Assembly: GCF_020525925.1 (NCBI RefSeq)
Contig: NZ_CP084876.1
Span: forward strand, 5,208,001 to 5,272,000
DNA: 64,000 nt
Direction of reading: 5' to 3'
Origin: Klebsiella quasipneumoniae subsp. quasipneumoniae
GTDB taxonomy: Bacteria; Pseudomonadota; Gammaproteobacteria; Enterobacterales; Enterobacteriaceae
This document shows positions 21,760 to 31,080 of this stretch, one piece after another. The notes under the pieces were generated by a model. It saw only the letters and a program-made list of their open reading frames with translations, did not search any database and had not been told where the DNA came from. Positions within the stretch are counted from its first letter, which is position 1. The number at the start of each line of letters is the position of its first letter. The position numbers were made by a program, and so were the translations under genes.

Positions 21760-23015
21760 CCACTCAACTTGAACAAGCCTGGGAAATTGCTAAGCAGCGC
21801 TACGCCGCCGTCGGCGTGGATGTCGAGGAGGCCCTGCGCCAGCTGGACCGTCTGCCCGTATCCATGCACTGCTGGCAGGGTGACGACGTCGCCGGGTTCG
21901 AAAATCCGGCGGGAAGCCTGACCGGCGGCATCCAGGCCACCGGCAACTACCCGGGCAAAGCGCGCAATGCTCAGGAGCTGCGCGCCGACCTTGAGCAGGC
22001 GCTGAGCCTGATCCCGGGGCCAAAGCGTCTCAACCTGCACGCTATTTATCTGGAATCCGACGCGCCGGTGGCGCGCAATGAGATTAAGCCGGAGCACTTT
22101 AAAAACTGGGTTGAGTGGGCGAAAGCCAACAAACTGGGGCTGGATTTCAACCCCTCCTGCTTCTCGCATCCGCTGAGCGCCGACGGCTTTACCTTGTCGC
22201 ATGCCAACGCTGAGATCCGCCAGTTCTGGATCGACCACTGCAAAGCCAGCCGCCGCGTATCCGCTTATTTTGGCGAACAGCTGGGCACCCCGTCGGTGAT
22301 GAATATCTGGGTGCCGGACGGCATGAAGGACATTACCGTTGACCGCTTCGCGCCGCGCCAGCGGCTGCTGAACGCGCTGGATGAAGTCATCAGCGAAAAA
22401 TTCGACCCGGCGCATCACATTGACGCTGTGGAGAGCAAGCTGTTCGGTATCGGCGCCGAAAGCTACACCGTCGGCTCCAACGAGTTCTATATGGGCTACG
22501 CCACCAGCCGCCAGACGGCGCTGTGCCTGGATGCCGGCCACTTCCACCCGACGGAGGTCATCTCCGACAAGATCTCCGCCGCCATGCTCTACATCCCGCG
22601 TCTGCTACTGCACGTCAGCCGCCCGGTGCGCTGGGACAGCGACCACGTGGTGCTGCTGGATGATGAGACCCAGGCCATCGCCAGCGAAATCATTCGCCAT
22701 AACCTGTTTGACCGCGTGCACATCGGCCTCGACTTCTTCGATGCCTCCATCAACCGCATCGCGGCCTGGGTGATTGGTACCCGCAATATGAAAAAAGCGC
22801 TGCTGCGCGCCCTGCTGGAACCGACCGACCAGCTGCGCCAGCTGGAGAACGACGGCGATTACACCGCCCGCCTGGCGCTGCTCGAAGAGCAAAAATCCCT
22901 GCCGTGGCAGGCCATCTGGGAGATGTACTGCCAGCGTCACGACACGCCGGCGGGCAGCCAGTGGCTGGACAACGTGCGGGCTTATGAGAATGCGGTTCTG
23001 AGCCAGCGCGGGTAA
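21756..23015 (+). CDS. rhaA: L-rhamnose isomerase
   Basis: Converts L-rhamnose to L-rhamnulose. Mn/Zn-dependent TIM-barrel enzyme of 419 residues, start ATG 21756 overlapping the rhaB stop. Metal-site segments conserved with E. coli RhaA include V-E-S-K-L-F-G near 228-234, D-A-G-H-F-H-P-T-E near 254-262 and V-R-W-D-S-D-H-V near 293-300. Second gene of rhaBAD; a pair of REP-like elements separates it from rhaD. Confidence 0.97.
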   Translation: MTTQLEQAWEIAKQRYAAVGVDVEEALRQLDRLPVSMHCWQGDDVAGFENPAGSLTGGIQATGNYPGKARNAQELRADLEQALSLIPGPKRLNLHAIYLESDAPVARNEIKPEHFKNWVEWAKANKLGLDFNPSCFSHPLSADGFTLSHANAEIRQFWIDHCKASRRVSAYFGEQLGTPSVMNIWVPDGMKDITVDRFAPRQRLLNALDEVISEKFDPAHHIDAVESKLFGIGAESYTVGSNEFYMGYATSRQTALCLDAGHFHPTEVISDKISAAMLYIPRLLLHVSRPVRWDSDHVVLLDDETQAIASEIIRHNLFDRVHIGLDFFDASINRIAAWVIGTRNMKKALLRALLEPTDQLRQLENDGDYTARLALLEEQKSLPWQAIWEMYCQRHDTPAGSQWLDNVRAYENAVLSQRG

Positions 23016-23027
23016 TGCACGGGCTTC

Positions 23028-23101
23028 CCCGGGTCGCGGCTGACGCCTTACCCGGGCTACGAACCGGTAGCCCGGATAAGCCGTTTACGGCGCAATCCGG
23101 G
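23028..23101. repeat. Pair of inverted REP-like elements between rhaA and rhaD
   Basis: The first element (23028-23056) reads CCCGGGTCGCGGCTGACGCC then TTACCCGGG; the second (23068-23101) starts TAGCCCGGATAAGCCG and ends CGCAATCCGGG in the opposite orientation. Together they form a small BIME-like module inside the rhaBAD operon, where they could set the ratio of rhaD to rhaBA mRNA. The core matches the repeats at 15440 and 28771. Confidence 0.78.
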
Positions 23102-23164
23102 GGCACGCACATATTTAGGGTGAGGGGGTCAACCCCTCACCGAATCAACAGGAAAGACAAGACT

Positions 23165-23995
23165 ATGCAGAACATTATCGACGCCTGGTTCGTCCAGGGC
23201 ATGATCAAAGCCACCTCCGACGCCTGGCTGAAAGGCTGGGACGAGCGCAACGGCGGCAACCTGACGCTGCGTCTGGATGAGGCGGATATCGAATCTTACG
23301 TGGCGGATTTCCACGCTAAACCGCGCTATATCGCCCTCAGCCAGCCGATGCCAACCCTGGCTAACCAGCCGTTTATCGTCACCGGCTCCGGCAAATTCTT
23401 CCGTAATGTCCAGCTCGACCCGGCCGCTAACCTTGGCGTGGTGAAAGTCGACAGCGACGGCGCGGGATACCATATCCTGTGGGGTCTGACGGAGGATGCA
23501 GTGCCGACCTCCGAGCTGCCGGCACACTTCCTGTCGCACAGCGAGCGCATCAAACTGACCGACGGCAAGGACCGGGTGATCATGCACTGTCATGCCACCA
23601 ACCTGATCGCCCTGACCTACGTCCTGGAGAACCACAGCGATCTGTTCACTCGCAAGCTGTGGGAAGGCAGCACCGAATGTCTGGTGGTCTTCCCGGACGG
23701 CGTCGGCATTCTGCCGTGGATGGTGCCAGGCACCGATGAAATCGGCCAGGCGACTGCGGAAACCATGCAAAAACACTCGCTGGTGCTGTGGCCGTTCCAC
23801 GGCGTCTTCGGCAGCGGCCCAACCCTGGATGAGACCTTCGGCCTGATCGACACCGCCGAGAAGTCCGCCGAAGTGCTGGTGAAAGTCTTGTCCATGGGCG
23901 GTATGAAGCAGACCATCACTCGCGAAGAGCTTATCGCCCTTGGCAAACGCTTCAACGTGCAGCCGCTGCAGTCCGCGTTAGATCTTTATCCATAA
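23165..23995 (+). CDS. rhaD: Rhamnulose-1-phosphate aldolase
   Basis: Class II zinc aldolase that cleaves L-rhamnulose-1-phosphate to DHAP and L-lactaldehyde. About 276 residues from ATG 23165. Conserved features are N-G-G-N-L-T-L-R near 29-36, G-S-G-K-F-F near 75-80, zinc histidines in I-M-H-C-H-A-T-N near 139-146, and a further His in P-F-H-G-V-F-G near 210-216. Read from rhaBAD. A hairpin at 24004-24027 follows, before the ABC importer genes. Confidence 0.97.
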   Translation: MQNIIDAWFVQGMIKATSDAWLKGWDERNGGNLTLRLDEADIESYVADFHAKPRYIALSQPMPTLANQPFIVTGSGKFFRNVQLDPAANLGVVKVDSDGAGYHILWGLTEDAVPTSELPAHFLSHSERIKLTDGKDRVIMHCHATNLIALTYVLENHSDLFTRKLWEGSTECLVVFPDGVGILPWMVPGTDEIGQATAETMQKHSLVLWPFHGVFGSGPTLDETFGLIDTAEKSAEVLVKVLSMGGMKQTITREELIALGKRFNVQPLQSALDLYP

Positions 23996-24003
23996 CAACA
24001 TCG

Positions 24004-24027
24004 CGCCCCGCTCACCGAGACGGGGCG
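24004..24027 (+). other. Intercistronic hairpin after rhaD
   Basis: CGCCCCG (24004-24010) and CGGGGCG (24021-24027) form a 7-bp stem with a ten-base loop. No T run follows, so it is more likely an mRNA-stabilising or attenuating structure than a terminator; the ABC importer genes may be partly transcribed through it. Confidence 0.5.
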
Positions 24028-24076
24028 AAGCCTCACCTGCAAACCCTACAAAACTGACTCATGTGGAGTAAAAGCA

Positions 24077-25063
24077 ATGAAAACAAAGACAAGCTTGATC
24101 CTCACCGTTGCCGCCCTGGCGTTGTCCGGTTCCGCCTTAGCAGAAGTCAAAATCGCCCTCGTGGCGAAATCGCTGGGAAATGGCTTCTTCGAAGCCGCCA
24201 ACGTTGGCGCCCAACAGGCAGCCAAAGAGTTAGGTGATGTCAAAGTGATCTACACCGGCCCGACCACCACTACCGCCGAAGCGCAGATCGACGTGCTGAA
24301 CGGGTTGATCGCCCAGGGGGTGGATGCGATCGCCATTTCCGCTAACGATCCGGACGCGGTGGTGCCGGTGCTGAAAAAAGCGATGCAGCGCGGCATCAAG
24401 GTGGTCTCGTGGGACTCCGGCGTGGCGCCGGCAGGCCGCCAAATCCATCTTAATCCCTCCAATAACGCCTTAATTGGCGAGACCAACGTCAAGCTCGCCG
24501 CCGATGCGCTGAAGGCGCTGAACGTGGAGAAGGGGGATGTGGCAGTGTTAAGCGCCACTCCGACCTCCACTAACCAGAATATCTGGATTGAGGAGATGAA
24601 AAAGGTGCTGCCGCAGTATCCGTCTGTACACCTTGTCACGGTCGCCTACGGTGACGATCTGTCGGATAAAAGCTACCGCGAAGCGGTGGGCCTGCTGAAA
24701 TCATATCCGGACCTGAAAGTCATTGTTTCGCCTTCGTCGGTGGGGATCGTTGCCGCCGCGCAGGCGGTGAAGGACCAGGGCAAAATCGGCAAAGTGTATG
24801 TCACCGGGCTGGGGCTGCCGTCGGAAATGGCCGGCGCGATCAAGTCTGGCGCCAGCAAAAGTTTCGCCATCTGGAACCCGATTGACCTGGGCTACGCCGC
24901 CACCTATCTGGCCGACGATTTAGTCAAAGGCACCGCGACCAAAACCGAAGCCAGTATGGGCAAGCTGGGCAAAGTGAAGCTGGATGCCGAGGGGAACGGC
25001 GCGATGGCCGAGCCGTTTGTCTACGATGCGAGCAACATCGATAAGTTCTCGAAGATTTTCTAA
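24077..25063 (+). CDS. Rhamnose ABC transporter, periplasmic substrate-binding protein
   Basis: 328 residues with a cleavable signal peptide (MKTKTSLILTVAALALSGSALA) and a periplasmic sugar-binding fold of the RbsB/LsrB class (V-A-K-S-L-G-N-G-F-F-E-A-A near 31-43). It belongs with the rhizobial RhaSTPQ-type rhamnose importer. The family name RhaS clashes with the regulator gene above, so no symbol is given. The ATPase and two permeases follow in the same direction, and its place between rhaD and the lactaldehyde reductase supports L-rhamnose as substrate. The AI-2 protein LsrB is a relative, but nothing nearby points to AI-2. Confidence 0.88.
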   Translation: MKTKTSLILTVAALALSGSALAEVKIALVAKSLGNGFFEAANVGAQQAAKELGDVKVIYTGPTTTTAEAQIDVLNGLIAQGVDAIAISANDPDAVVPVLKKAMQRGIKVVSWDSGVAPAGRQIHLNPSNNALIGETNVKLAADALKALNVEKGDVAVLSATPTSTNQNIWIEEMKKVLPQYPSVHLVTVAYGDDLSDKSYREAVGLLKSYPDLKVIVSPSSVGIVAAAQAVKDQGKIGKVYVTGLGLPSEMAGAIKSGASKSFAIWNPIDLGYAATYLADDLVKGTATKTEASMGKLGKVKLDAEGNGAMAEPFVYDASNIDKFSKIF

Positions 25064-25071
25064 CCCTTGTT

Positions 25072-25155
25072 CCCTCACCCCGGCCCTCTGCGCGATGCGG
25101 CCAGCGGGCGCCGGACCGTTCCCTCTCCCCTTTGGGGAGAGAGTTAGGGTGAGGG
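25072..25155. repeat. Inverted-repeat element between binding-protein and ATPase genes
   Basis: The outer arms are CCCTCACCC (25072-25080) and GGGTGAGGG (25147-25155); an inner stem pairs CTCTCCCC with GGGGAGAG around 25123-25141. Such CCCTCACCC...GGGTGAGGG elements are common between enterobacterial genes. Here it lies where it could protect upstream binding-protein mRNA, as the REP elements do between malE and malF. That function is inferred. Confidence 0.7.
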
Positions 25156-25176
25156 GCGATTTTACGGAGAACTATC

Positions 25177-26688
25177 ATGTCAGCATCAACGCCACTGCTG
25201 TCGCTGAAGGGCATCACCAAGATTTTTCCCGGTGTGCGTGCCCTTGAGAACGTACAGCTTGATCTCTGGCCCGGCAAAGTGACCGCCCTCATCGGCGAAA
25301 ACGGCGCGGGGAAATCCACGCTGGTCAAAGTCATGACCGGTATTTATCAGCCCGAAGAGGGGGAGATCCTCTATAAAGCGATCCCCATTCATCTGCCGAC
25401 GCCGGAATCGGCGCACAAGGTGGGGATCACCGCCATTCACCAGGAAACCGTGCTGTTTGACGAACTCTCGGTCAGCGAAAACATTTTCGTCGGCCAGTAT
25501 CTGTATAAGGGGCTGCTCAAAACGCTCGACTGGCCTGCGATGCATCGCCGGGCTGGCGAGATCCTCGCCCGGCTTGAAGTTCTGATCGACCCGCGCGCCA
25601 CGCTGAAAACGCTCAGCATCGCCCAACGGCACATGGTGGCGATTGCCCGGGCGCTGGCTTTCGACGCCCAGGTGGTGATCCTGGATGAGCCGACCGCCGC
25701 GCTCTCGCAACATGAAATTCTGGAGTTTTATCAGATCGTTGAGCGTCTGAAGCAGGATGGCAAAGCGATCCTGTTTATCTCGCATAAGTTTGATGAGATT
25801 TTCGAGCTGGCGGACTACTACACCATTCTGCGCGACGGCGTTTACGTCAGCTCCGGAGCGATAAACGACATCACCGAAGAGCGGATGGTGGCGATGATGG
25901 TGGGCCGCGCGATTACCCAAACCTACCCGAAAGTTGACTGTACCCCAGGGGAAACGGTGCTGGAGGTGCAAGACCTCTGTCACCCCACCGAGTTTGCCCA
26001 TATCAGCTTCAGCCTGCGCAAGGGAGAAATTCTCGGCTTTTACGGCCTGGTGGGCGCCGGACGCACTGAGCTGATGCAGGCGCTCTCCGGCGTAACGCAT
26101 CCCTCCTCCGGCGAGATCCGGCTGAACGGCAGCCCCATGCGCTTTCGCCAGCCCGCCGACGCCATCCGCGCGGGCATCGTCTGCGTACCGGAAGAGCGGC
26201 AGAAACAGGGGGCGATCATCGCCCTGCCCATCGCCCAAAACATCAGTCTGCCGCAGCTCAGTAAGCTCAACCCTAACGGCGTCCTGAACGACGCCCGGGA
26301 ATGGCGGCTGGCGGACGAGTACGCCTCGCGCCTGCAGGTTAAAGCCTTCAGTTGGCGGCAGCCGGTGGAGACCCTCTCTGGCGGCAACCAGCAGAAAGTG
26401 GTGATCGGCAAATGGCTGGCGACCCAGCCCGAGGTGATCATCCTCGATGAGCCGACCAAAGGCATCGATATCGGCTCAAAAGCCGCTGTGCATCAGTTTA
26501 TGTCCGAGCTGGTCAGCCAAGGGCTGGCGGTGATGATGGTCTCGTCAGAGCTGCCGGAAGTGATGGGCATGGCCGACCGGATTATCGTGATGCATGAAGG
26601 GCTGATGGTCGCCGAGTACCGGGCCGGGGAAGCGACGGCGGAAACCATCGTTAGCGCCGCCAGCGGCATCGGCCAGGAGGCAGCATGA
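25177..26688 (+). CDS. Rhamnose ABC transporter, tandem ATP-binding protein
   Basis: 503-residue double ATPase of the sugar (RbsA/MglA-type) importer class. The first cassette has Walker A G-E-N-G-A-G-K-S-T near 41-49 and Walker B V-V-I-L-D-E-P-T-A near 164-172. The second has a degenerate Walker A at G-L-V-G-A-G-R-T-E near 290-298, a signature L-S-G-G-N-Q-Q-K near 396-403 and V-I-I-L-D-E-P-T-K near 417-425. ATG 25177 follows a GGAGAA ribosome site. The stop overlaps the first permease start. Confidence 0.92.
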   Translation: MSASTPLLSLKGITKIFPGVRALENVQLDLWPGKVTALIGENGAGKSTLVKVMTGIYQPEEGEILYKAIPIHLPTPESAHKVGITAIHQETVLFDELSVSENIFVGQYLYKGLLKTLDWPAMHRRAGEILARLEVLIDPRATLKTLSIAQRHMVAIARALAFDAQVVILDEPTAALSQHEILEFYQIVERLKQDGKAILFISHKFDEIFELADYYTILRDGVYVSSGAINDITEERMVAMMVGRAITQTYPKVDCTPGETVLEVQDLCHPTEFAHISFSLRKGEILGFYGLVGAGRTELMQALSGVTHPSSGEIRLNGSPMRFRQPADAIRAGIVCVPEERQKQGAIIALPIAQNISLPQLSKLNPNGVLNDAREWRLADEYASRLQVKAFSWRQPVETLSGGNQQKVVIGKWLATQPEVIILDEPTKGIDIGSKAAVHQFMSELVSQGLAVMMVSSELPEVMGMADRIIVMHEGLMVAEYRAGEATAETIVSAASGIGQEAA

Positions 26689-27692
26689 TGGGACACGCAT
26701 GGCTGAAGCATCGCGAAGCGCTGCTGGCGCTGGTCATCATTTTGATGATCGGCGCCATTGGCAGCCGGGCGCAGTCGTTCGTTTCACCGGGTAATCTGGT
26801 GGAGATGTTTAACGATACCGCCATCCTTATCATTCTCGCCCTCGGACAGATGATGGTGCTGCTCACCAAAGGCATCGATCTGTCGATGGCCGCCAACCTG
26901 GCGCTGACCGGGATGATCGTCGCCCTGCTTAACGCCCACTATCCGGGTATTCCGGTGGTGGCGCTGCTTGCGCTGGCAACCCTGCTGGGCCTGCTGATGG
27001 GGGTGATTAACGGCCTGCTGGTCTGGCGCCTCGGCATTCCCGCCATCGTGGTGACCCTGGGCACCATGAGTATCTATCGCGGCATTATCTTTCTGCTGAC
27101 CGACGGCGGCTGGGTTAACTCACATCAGATGAGCGCTGATTTCCTCAGTCTGCCGCGCAGCGCCCTCCTGGGATTGCCGCTGCTGAGCTGGTGCGCCATC
27201 GCCGCGCTGCTGCTGGTGGGTTATTTCCTGCGCTACAGCCGCACCGGCCGGGCTTTATACACCGCAGGCGGCAACGCGACGGCGGCGTACTACACCGGTA
27301 TTAACGCCGGGAAAATGCAGTTCGTCAGCTTCTGTCTCTCCGGCGCGCTGGCCGGCTTCTGCGGCTATCTGTGGATCTCGCGCTTCGCCGTCGCCTATGT
27401 CGACGTAGCGAACGGCTTTGAGCTGCAGGTGGTCGCCGCCTGCGTGATCGGCGGTATCAGCACCATGGGCGGAAGCGGACGGGTGCTGGGCTGCCTGTGC
27501 GGCGCGCTGTTCCTCGGCGTCATCAATAATGCCCTGCCGGTGATCGGCATCTCACCGTTCTGGCAAATGGCGATTTCCGGGGCGGTGATCGTCATGGCGG
27601 TGCTGCTTAACGAGCGCGGCAATCGCGGTCACGGGCGGTTAATCCTGCGTAACGCGGCGCTAGCCCGGCAGATACAGGGGGTGAAATCATGA
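26685..27692 (+). CDS. Rhamnose ABC transporter permease 1
   Basis: 335-residue inner-membrane permease of the RbsC/BPD_transp_2 family. It has about nine to ten hydrophobic segments and the family motif G-I-D-L-S-M-A-A-N near 64-72 facing the ATPase. ATG 26685 sits after AGGAGG and overlaps the ATPase stop (ATGATG; the second Met at 26688 is also possible). Pairs with the next gene as a heterodimeric channel. Confidence 0.9.
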   Translation: MMGHAWLKHREALLALVIILMIGAIGSRAQSFVSPGNLVEMFNDTAILIILALGQMMVLLTKGIDLSMAANLALTGMIVALLNAHYPGIPVVALLALATLLGLLMGVINGLLVWRLGIPAIVVTLGTMSIYRGIIFLLTDGGWVNSHQMSADFLSLPRSALLGLPLLSWCAIAALLLVGYFLRYSRTGRALYTAGGNATAAYYTGINAGKMQFVSFCLSGALAGFCGYLWISRFAVAYVDVANGFELQVVAACVIGGISTMGGSGRVLGCLCGALFLGVINNALPVIGISPFWQMAISGAVIVMAVLLNERGNRGHGRLILRNAALARQIQGVKS

Positions 27693-28693
27693 GCAAGATG
27701 ATGGTATCTGAAGAGATGAAAAACGCCCCGGCCGCGCCGTCGCCGCTGCGCCGCCTGCTGTGCTGGGAAGGGTTTTTACTGGCGGTCACCCTGGCGGTAT
27801 TTATCGGCAACGCCCTGGCTTCCCCTTATTTCCTTAATATCTGGAACCTGTCGGACGCCACCTTCACCTTTACCGAGAAAGCGATCGTCGTCCTGCCGAT
27901 GGCGATGCTGATTATCGCCCGGGAAATCGATCTGTCGGTAGCCTCGACGATGGCGCTCAGCTCAACGGTGATGGGCTTCTGCGCGGCGGCGGGGATGGAT
28001 ACGCCGCTGCTGGTATTGGTCGGGTTGGGCGTGGGTCTGCTGTGCGGCCTGTTCAACGGTATCCTGGTGACGCGTTTTAACCTGTCGTCGATCGTGATCA
28101 CCATCGGCACCATGAGCCTGTATCGCGGCATCACCTATATCCTGCTGGGCGATCAGGCGCTCAACCACTACCCGGAGAGCTTTGCCTGGTTCGGCCAGGG
28201 GTACGTGTGGGGCGCGCTCTCTTTTGAGTTTGCGCTGTTTATCCTCCTCGCGGCCGCCTTCACCTTCCTGCTGCATAAAACCAACTTTGGTCGCCGGACC
28301 TACGCCATCGGCAATAATCCGACCGGCGCCTGGTACTCCGGGATCAACGTGAAGCGCCATAACCTGGCGCTGTTCGCGCTGGTCGGGCTGATGGCCGGAC
28401 TGGCGGCGGTCCTGCTGACCTCACGGCTCGGCAGTACCCGCCCTACCCTGGCGATGGGCTGGGAGCTGGCGGTTGTCACCATGGCGGTGCTCGGCGGCGT
28501 CAATATTCTCGGCGGCTCCGGCAGCATGCCCGGGGTGATCATCGCCGCCTTTCTGATGGGGCTGGTGACCTTCGGCCTGAGCCTGCTCAACGTCCCCGGC
28601 ATCGTGATGTCGGTGATTATCGGCGCGATGCTGATCGTGGTTATCTCCCTGCCGATTATGACCCGGCGGATGCTGCAGCGAAGACGATGTTAA
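27689..28693 (+). CDS. Rhamnose ABC transporter permease 2
   Basis: 334-residue second permease of the RbsC family. The conserved E-I-D-L-S-V-A-S-T near 75-83 matches the G-I-D-L-S motif of its partner, and G-S-G-S-M-P-G-V near 273-280 is the family's late conserved turn. It overlaps the previous gene by four bases. A REP-like element follows before the lactaldehyde reductase gene. Confidence 0.9.
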   Translation: MSKMMVSEEMKNAPAAPSPLRRLLCWEGFLLAVTLAVFIGNALASPYFLNIWNLSDATFTFTEKAIVVLPMAMLIIAREIDLSVASTMALSSTVMGFCAAAGMDTPLLVLVGLGVGLLCGLFNGILVTRFNLSSIVITIGTMSLYRGITYILLGDQALNHYPESFAWFGQGYVWGALSFEFALFILLAAAFTFLLHKTNFGRRTYAIGNNPTGAWYSGINVKRHNLALFALVGLMAGLAAVLLTSRLGSTRPTLAMGWELAVVTMAVLGGVNILGGSGSMPGVIIAAFLMGLVTFGLSLLNVPGIVMSVIIGAMLIVVISLPIMTRRMLQRRRC

Positions 28694-28770
28694 TTTCCCC
28701 TTCACCCTAAATCCCGGAGGCGGTGCTACGCACCTGTCCTGGCTACCGGCCTGCAGACGCCAGTGAACCT

Positions 28771-28803
28771 GTAGCCCGGGTAAGGCGCCAGCCGCGACCC
28801 GGG
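28771..28803. repeat. REP-like palindromic repeat
   Basis: GTAGCCCGGGTAAGGCG with a return arm GCCGCGACCCGGG forms a GC-rich hairpin in the 161-bp gap between permease 2 and fucO. It is almost identical to the reverse complement of 23028-23060. Confidence 0.78.
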
Positions 28804-28854
28804 AGCGGGTGAAGGGAAACGGATTTCCCAAAATCAACATTAAGGAGAATTATC

Positions 28855-30003
28855 ATGAGTTTTATGTTGGCACTACCTAAAATCAGCCTCCACGGCGCAG
28901 GCGCTATCGGCGATATGGTCAAGCTGGTAGCGGGTAAACAGTGGGGCAAGGCGCTGATCGTCACCGACGGGCAGCTGGTGAAGCTGGGCCTGCTGGACAG
29001 TCTGTTTTCCGCGCTGGATGAACAGCAGATGGCATATCAGCTGTTTGACGACGTGTTCCCCAACCCTACCGAAGCGTTGGTGCAGCAAGGCTATGCGGCG
29101 TACCAGGCGGCCCGCTGCGATTACCTGATCGCCTTCGGCGGCGGCAGCCCGATTGATACCGCCAAGGCGATAAAAATCCTCACCGCCAACCCTGGCCCCT
29201 CCACAGCCTATTCCGGCGTCGGCAAAGTGAAAAACGCTGGCGTGCCGCTGGTGGCCATCAACACCACTGCCGGCACGGCGGCGGAGATGACCAGCAACGC
29301 AGTGATTATCGATAGCGAGCGTCAGGTAAAAGAGGTGATTATCGACCCGAACCTGATCCCGGATATCGCCGTCGACGACGCCAGCGTGATGCTCGACATC
29401 CCGCCAGCCGTTACCGCCGCCACCGGCATGGACGCCCTGACCCACGCCATTGAGGCCTTTGTCTCCGTTGGCGCCCATCCCCTGACCGACGCCAACGCCC
29501 TCGAGGCCATCCGCCTGATCAACCTGTGGCTGCCGAAAGCGGTAGACAATGGACACGATCTGCAGGCCCGCGAGCAGATGGCGTTTGGCCAGTATCTGGC
29601 GGGCATGGCGTTCAACAGCGCCGGCCTCGGGCTGGTACACGCCCTGGCCCATCAGCCTGGCGCCACCCACAACCTGCCGCACGGGGTGTGCAACGCCATC
29701 CTGCTGCCGATCATCGAAAACTTTAACCGCCCGAACGCCGTGGCGCGCTTCGCCCGCGTGGCGCAGGCGATGGGTGTCGATACCCGCGGCATGAGCGATG
29801 AAGCCGCCAGCATGGAGGCCATTAACGCCATTCGCGCGCTGAGCAAACGCGTGGGGATCCCCCAGGGCTTCAGCCAGCTTGGCGTCAGCAAAGCCGATAT
29901 CGAAGGCTGGCTGGACAAAGCGCTGGCCGACCCGTGCGCGCCATGTAACCCGCGCCCCGCCAGCCGCGATGAGGTCCGCGAGCTCTATCTGGAGGCATTA
30001 TGA
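28855..30003 (+). CDS. fucO: Lactaldehyde reductase (iron-dependent alcohol dehydrogenase)
   Basis: Reduces L-lactaldehyde from the RhaD reaction to L-1,2-propanediol with NADH under anaerobiosis. 382 residues of the group III Fe-ADH family: the nucleotide motif [10 protein letters not shown] near 97-106, and iron ligands in D-A-L-T-H-A-I-E near 195-202, H-A-L-A-H-Q-P-G near 262-269 and H-N-L-P-H near 272-276. In E. coli fucO is in the fucose regulon; here it belongs to the rhamnose cluster, followed directly by rhaM. Confidence 0.93.
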   Translation: MSFMLALPKISLHGAGAIGDMVKLVAGKQWGKALIVTDGQLVKLGLLDSLFSALDEQQMAYQLFDDVFPNPTEALVQQGYAAYQAARCDYLIAFGGGSPIDTAKAIKILTANPGPSTAYSGVGKVKNAGVPLVAINTTAGTAAEMTSNAVIIDSERQVKEVIIDPNLIPDIAVDDASVMLDIPPAVTAATGMDALTHAIEAFVSVGAHPLTDANALEAIRLINLWLPKAVDNGHDLQAREQMAFGQYLAGMAFNSAGLGLVHALAHQPGATHNLPHGVCNAILLPIIENFNRPNAVARFARVAQAMGVDTRGMSDEAASMEAINAIRALSKRVGIPQGFSQLGVSKADIEGWLDKALADPCAPCNPRPASRDEVRELYLEAL

Positions 30004-30314
30004 TCCGTAAAGCCTTTGTCATGCAGGTGAACCCCGACGCGCACGAGGAGTACCAGCGCCGTCATAACCCCATCTGGCCGGAGCTGGAGGCTACGCTGAA
30101 AGCCCACGGCGCGCACCACTACGCCATCTATCTCGATAAAGAACGCCACCTGCTGTTCGCCACGGTGGAGATTGAGTCGGAAGCCCGCTGGGAGGCGGTC
30201 GCCAGCACGGAAGTGTGCCAGCGCTGGTGGAAATACATGCGCGAGGTGATGCCCAGCAACCCGGACAACAGCCCGCTGAGCGCGGAGCTCAAAGAAGTGT
30301 TTTATCTGGCGTGA
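30000..30314 (+). CDS. rhaM: L-rhamnose mutarotase
   Basis: Interconverts the alpha and beta anomers of L-rhamnose for the isomerase. 104 residues. The dimeric ferredoxin-like protein keeps His and Tyr in [11 protein letters not shown] near 18-28 and the W-W-K-Y-M segment near 77-81. ATG 30000 overlaps the fucO stop by four bases, so it is translationally coupled to it. Last gene of the rhamnose cluster. Confidence 0.96.
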   Translation: MIRKAFVMQVNPDAHEEYQRRHNPIWPELEATLKAHGAHHYAIYLDKERHLLFATVEIESEARWEAVASTEVCQRWWKYMREVMPSNPDNSPLSAELKEVFYLA

Positions 30315-30435
30315 ACCCCCACGACGCCGGAGAGTACCTTCCCCGGCCTCCCGCCATGCGTGCTGGAGGCCGTTTCAACGGCGGTAATGCAAAACAGGGG
30401 ACACGATCCTTTGCGCCCCCAGTTTTTCTCGCCCA

Positions 30436-31029
30436 TCATCCGGGAAAAAGTACGTATTTGTCTTTATCCGCATCGGTAATTTCTCTTAATACCCGGCAAG
30501 GTACGCCTGCGGCAACCACATTCGCCGGTATGGAACGATTGACCACACTGCCCGCGCCTATGACTGAATTCTGGCCAATCGTTACCCCGGGATTAATAAT
30601 CACCCCCGTGCCTAACCAGACCCCATCTTCAATCACCACCGGTAATGAAAACTGTTGATGCGTATGGCGCAGCGCGGGGTGGATGGGATGCCCGGCGGTG
30701 GAGATAGTGACATTTGGCGCAAACATGACGTTATTGCCGATGATAATGTCCGCATCGTCGACCAGCGTGAGGTTAAAATTGGCATAAAAATTATCACCAA
30801 TCGTCGTATGGATCCCATAGGCAATATTGATCGGCGGCTCTATCCAGCATTGTTCGCCGACTTTCGCGAACATGCGCTGAATAATATCGTTGCGCAATTC
30901 CTGATTAAACGGATGCGAATGATTATATTCATAGGCCCGAGCTTTACCCATCAGCCGCTGCTCCGGCAAGCCATATCCTGCATCCAGGTAAAGCTCACCG
31001 CTGTTCATACGTTTTTTCATATCCATCAT
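30436..31029 (-). CDS. LacA-type galactoside/maltose O-acetyltransferase
   Basis: 197-residue left-handed beta-helix acetyltransferase, close to E. coli LacA. An N-terminal Maa domain (M-N-S-G-E-L-Y near 8-14) precedes hexapeptide repeats (I-G-D-N-F-Y, I-G-N-N-V-M, I-E-D-G-V-W, I-G-Q-N-S-V). The catalytic His is in T-A-G-H-P-I-H-P near 110-117. It acetylates non-metabolised sugars with acetyl-CoA, probably for detoxification. Last gene of the raffinose-type operon; ATG 31029 has a strong AGGAAGAGG site. Confidence 0.85.
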   Translation of the reverse strand: MMDMKKRMNSGELYLDAGYGLPEQRLMGKARAYEYNHSHPFNQELRNDIIQRMFAKVGEQCWIEPPINIAYGIHTTIGDNFYANFNLTLVDDADIIIGNNVMFAPNVTISTAGHPIHPALRHTHQQFSLPVVIEDGVWLGTGVIINPGVTIGQNSVIGAGSVVNRSIPANVVAAGVPCRVLREITDADKDKYVLFPG

Positions 31030-31080
31030 GACCTCTTCCTTCTCTGTCAGGCACCACCCTGTGCCACGGAATGTTGATAA

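Noticed and set aside
24077..28693. ABC importer as an autoinducer-2 (Lsr) system
   Set aside because: The binding protein is related to LsrB, but there is no lsrK, lsrR, lsrF or lsrG; all flanking genes are for rhamnose.
15440..28803. CRISPR array from the repeated GC-rich elements
   Set aside because: The copies are few, far apart, palindromic and variable in orientation, and no cas genes are present; they are REP-like elements.
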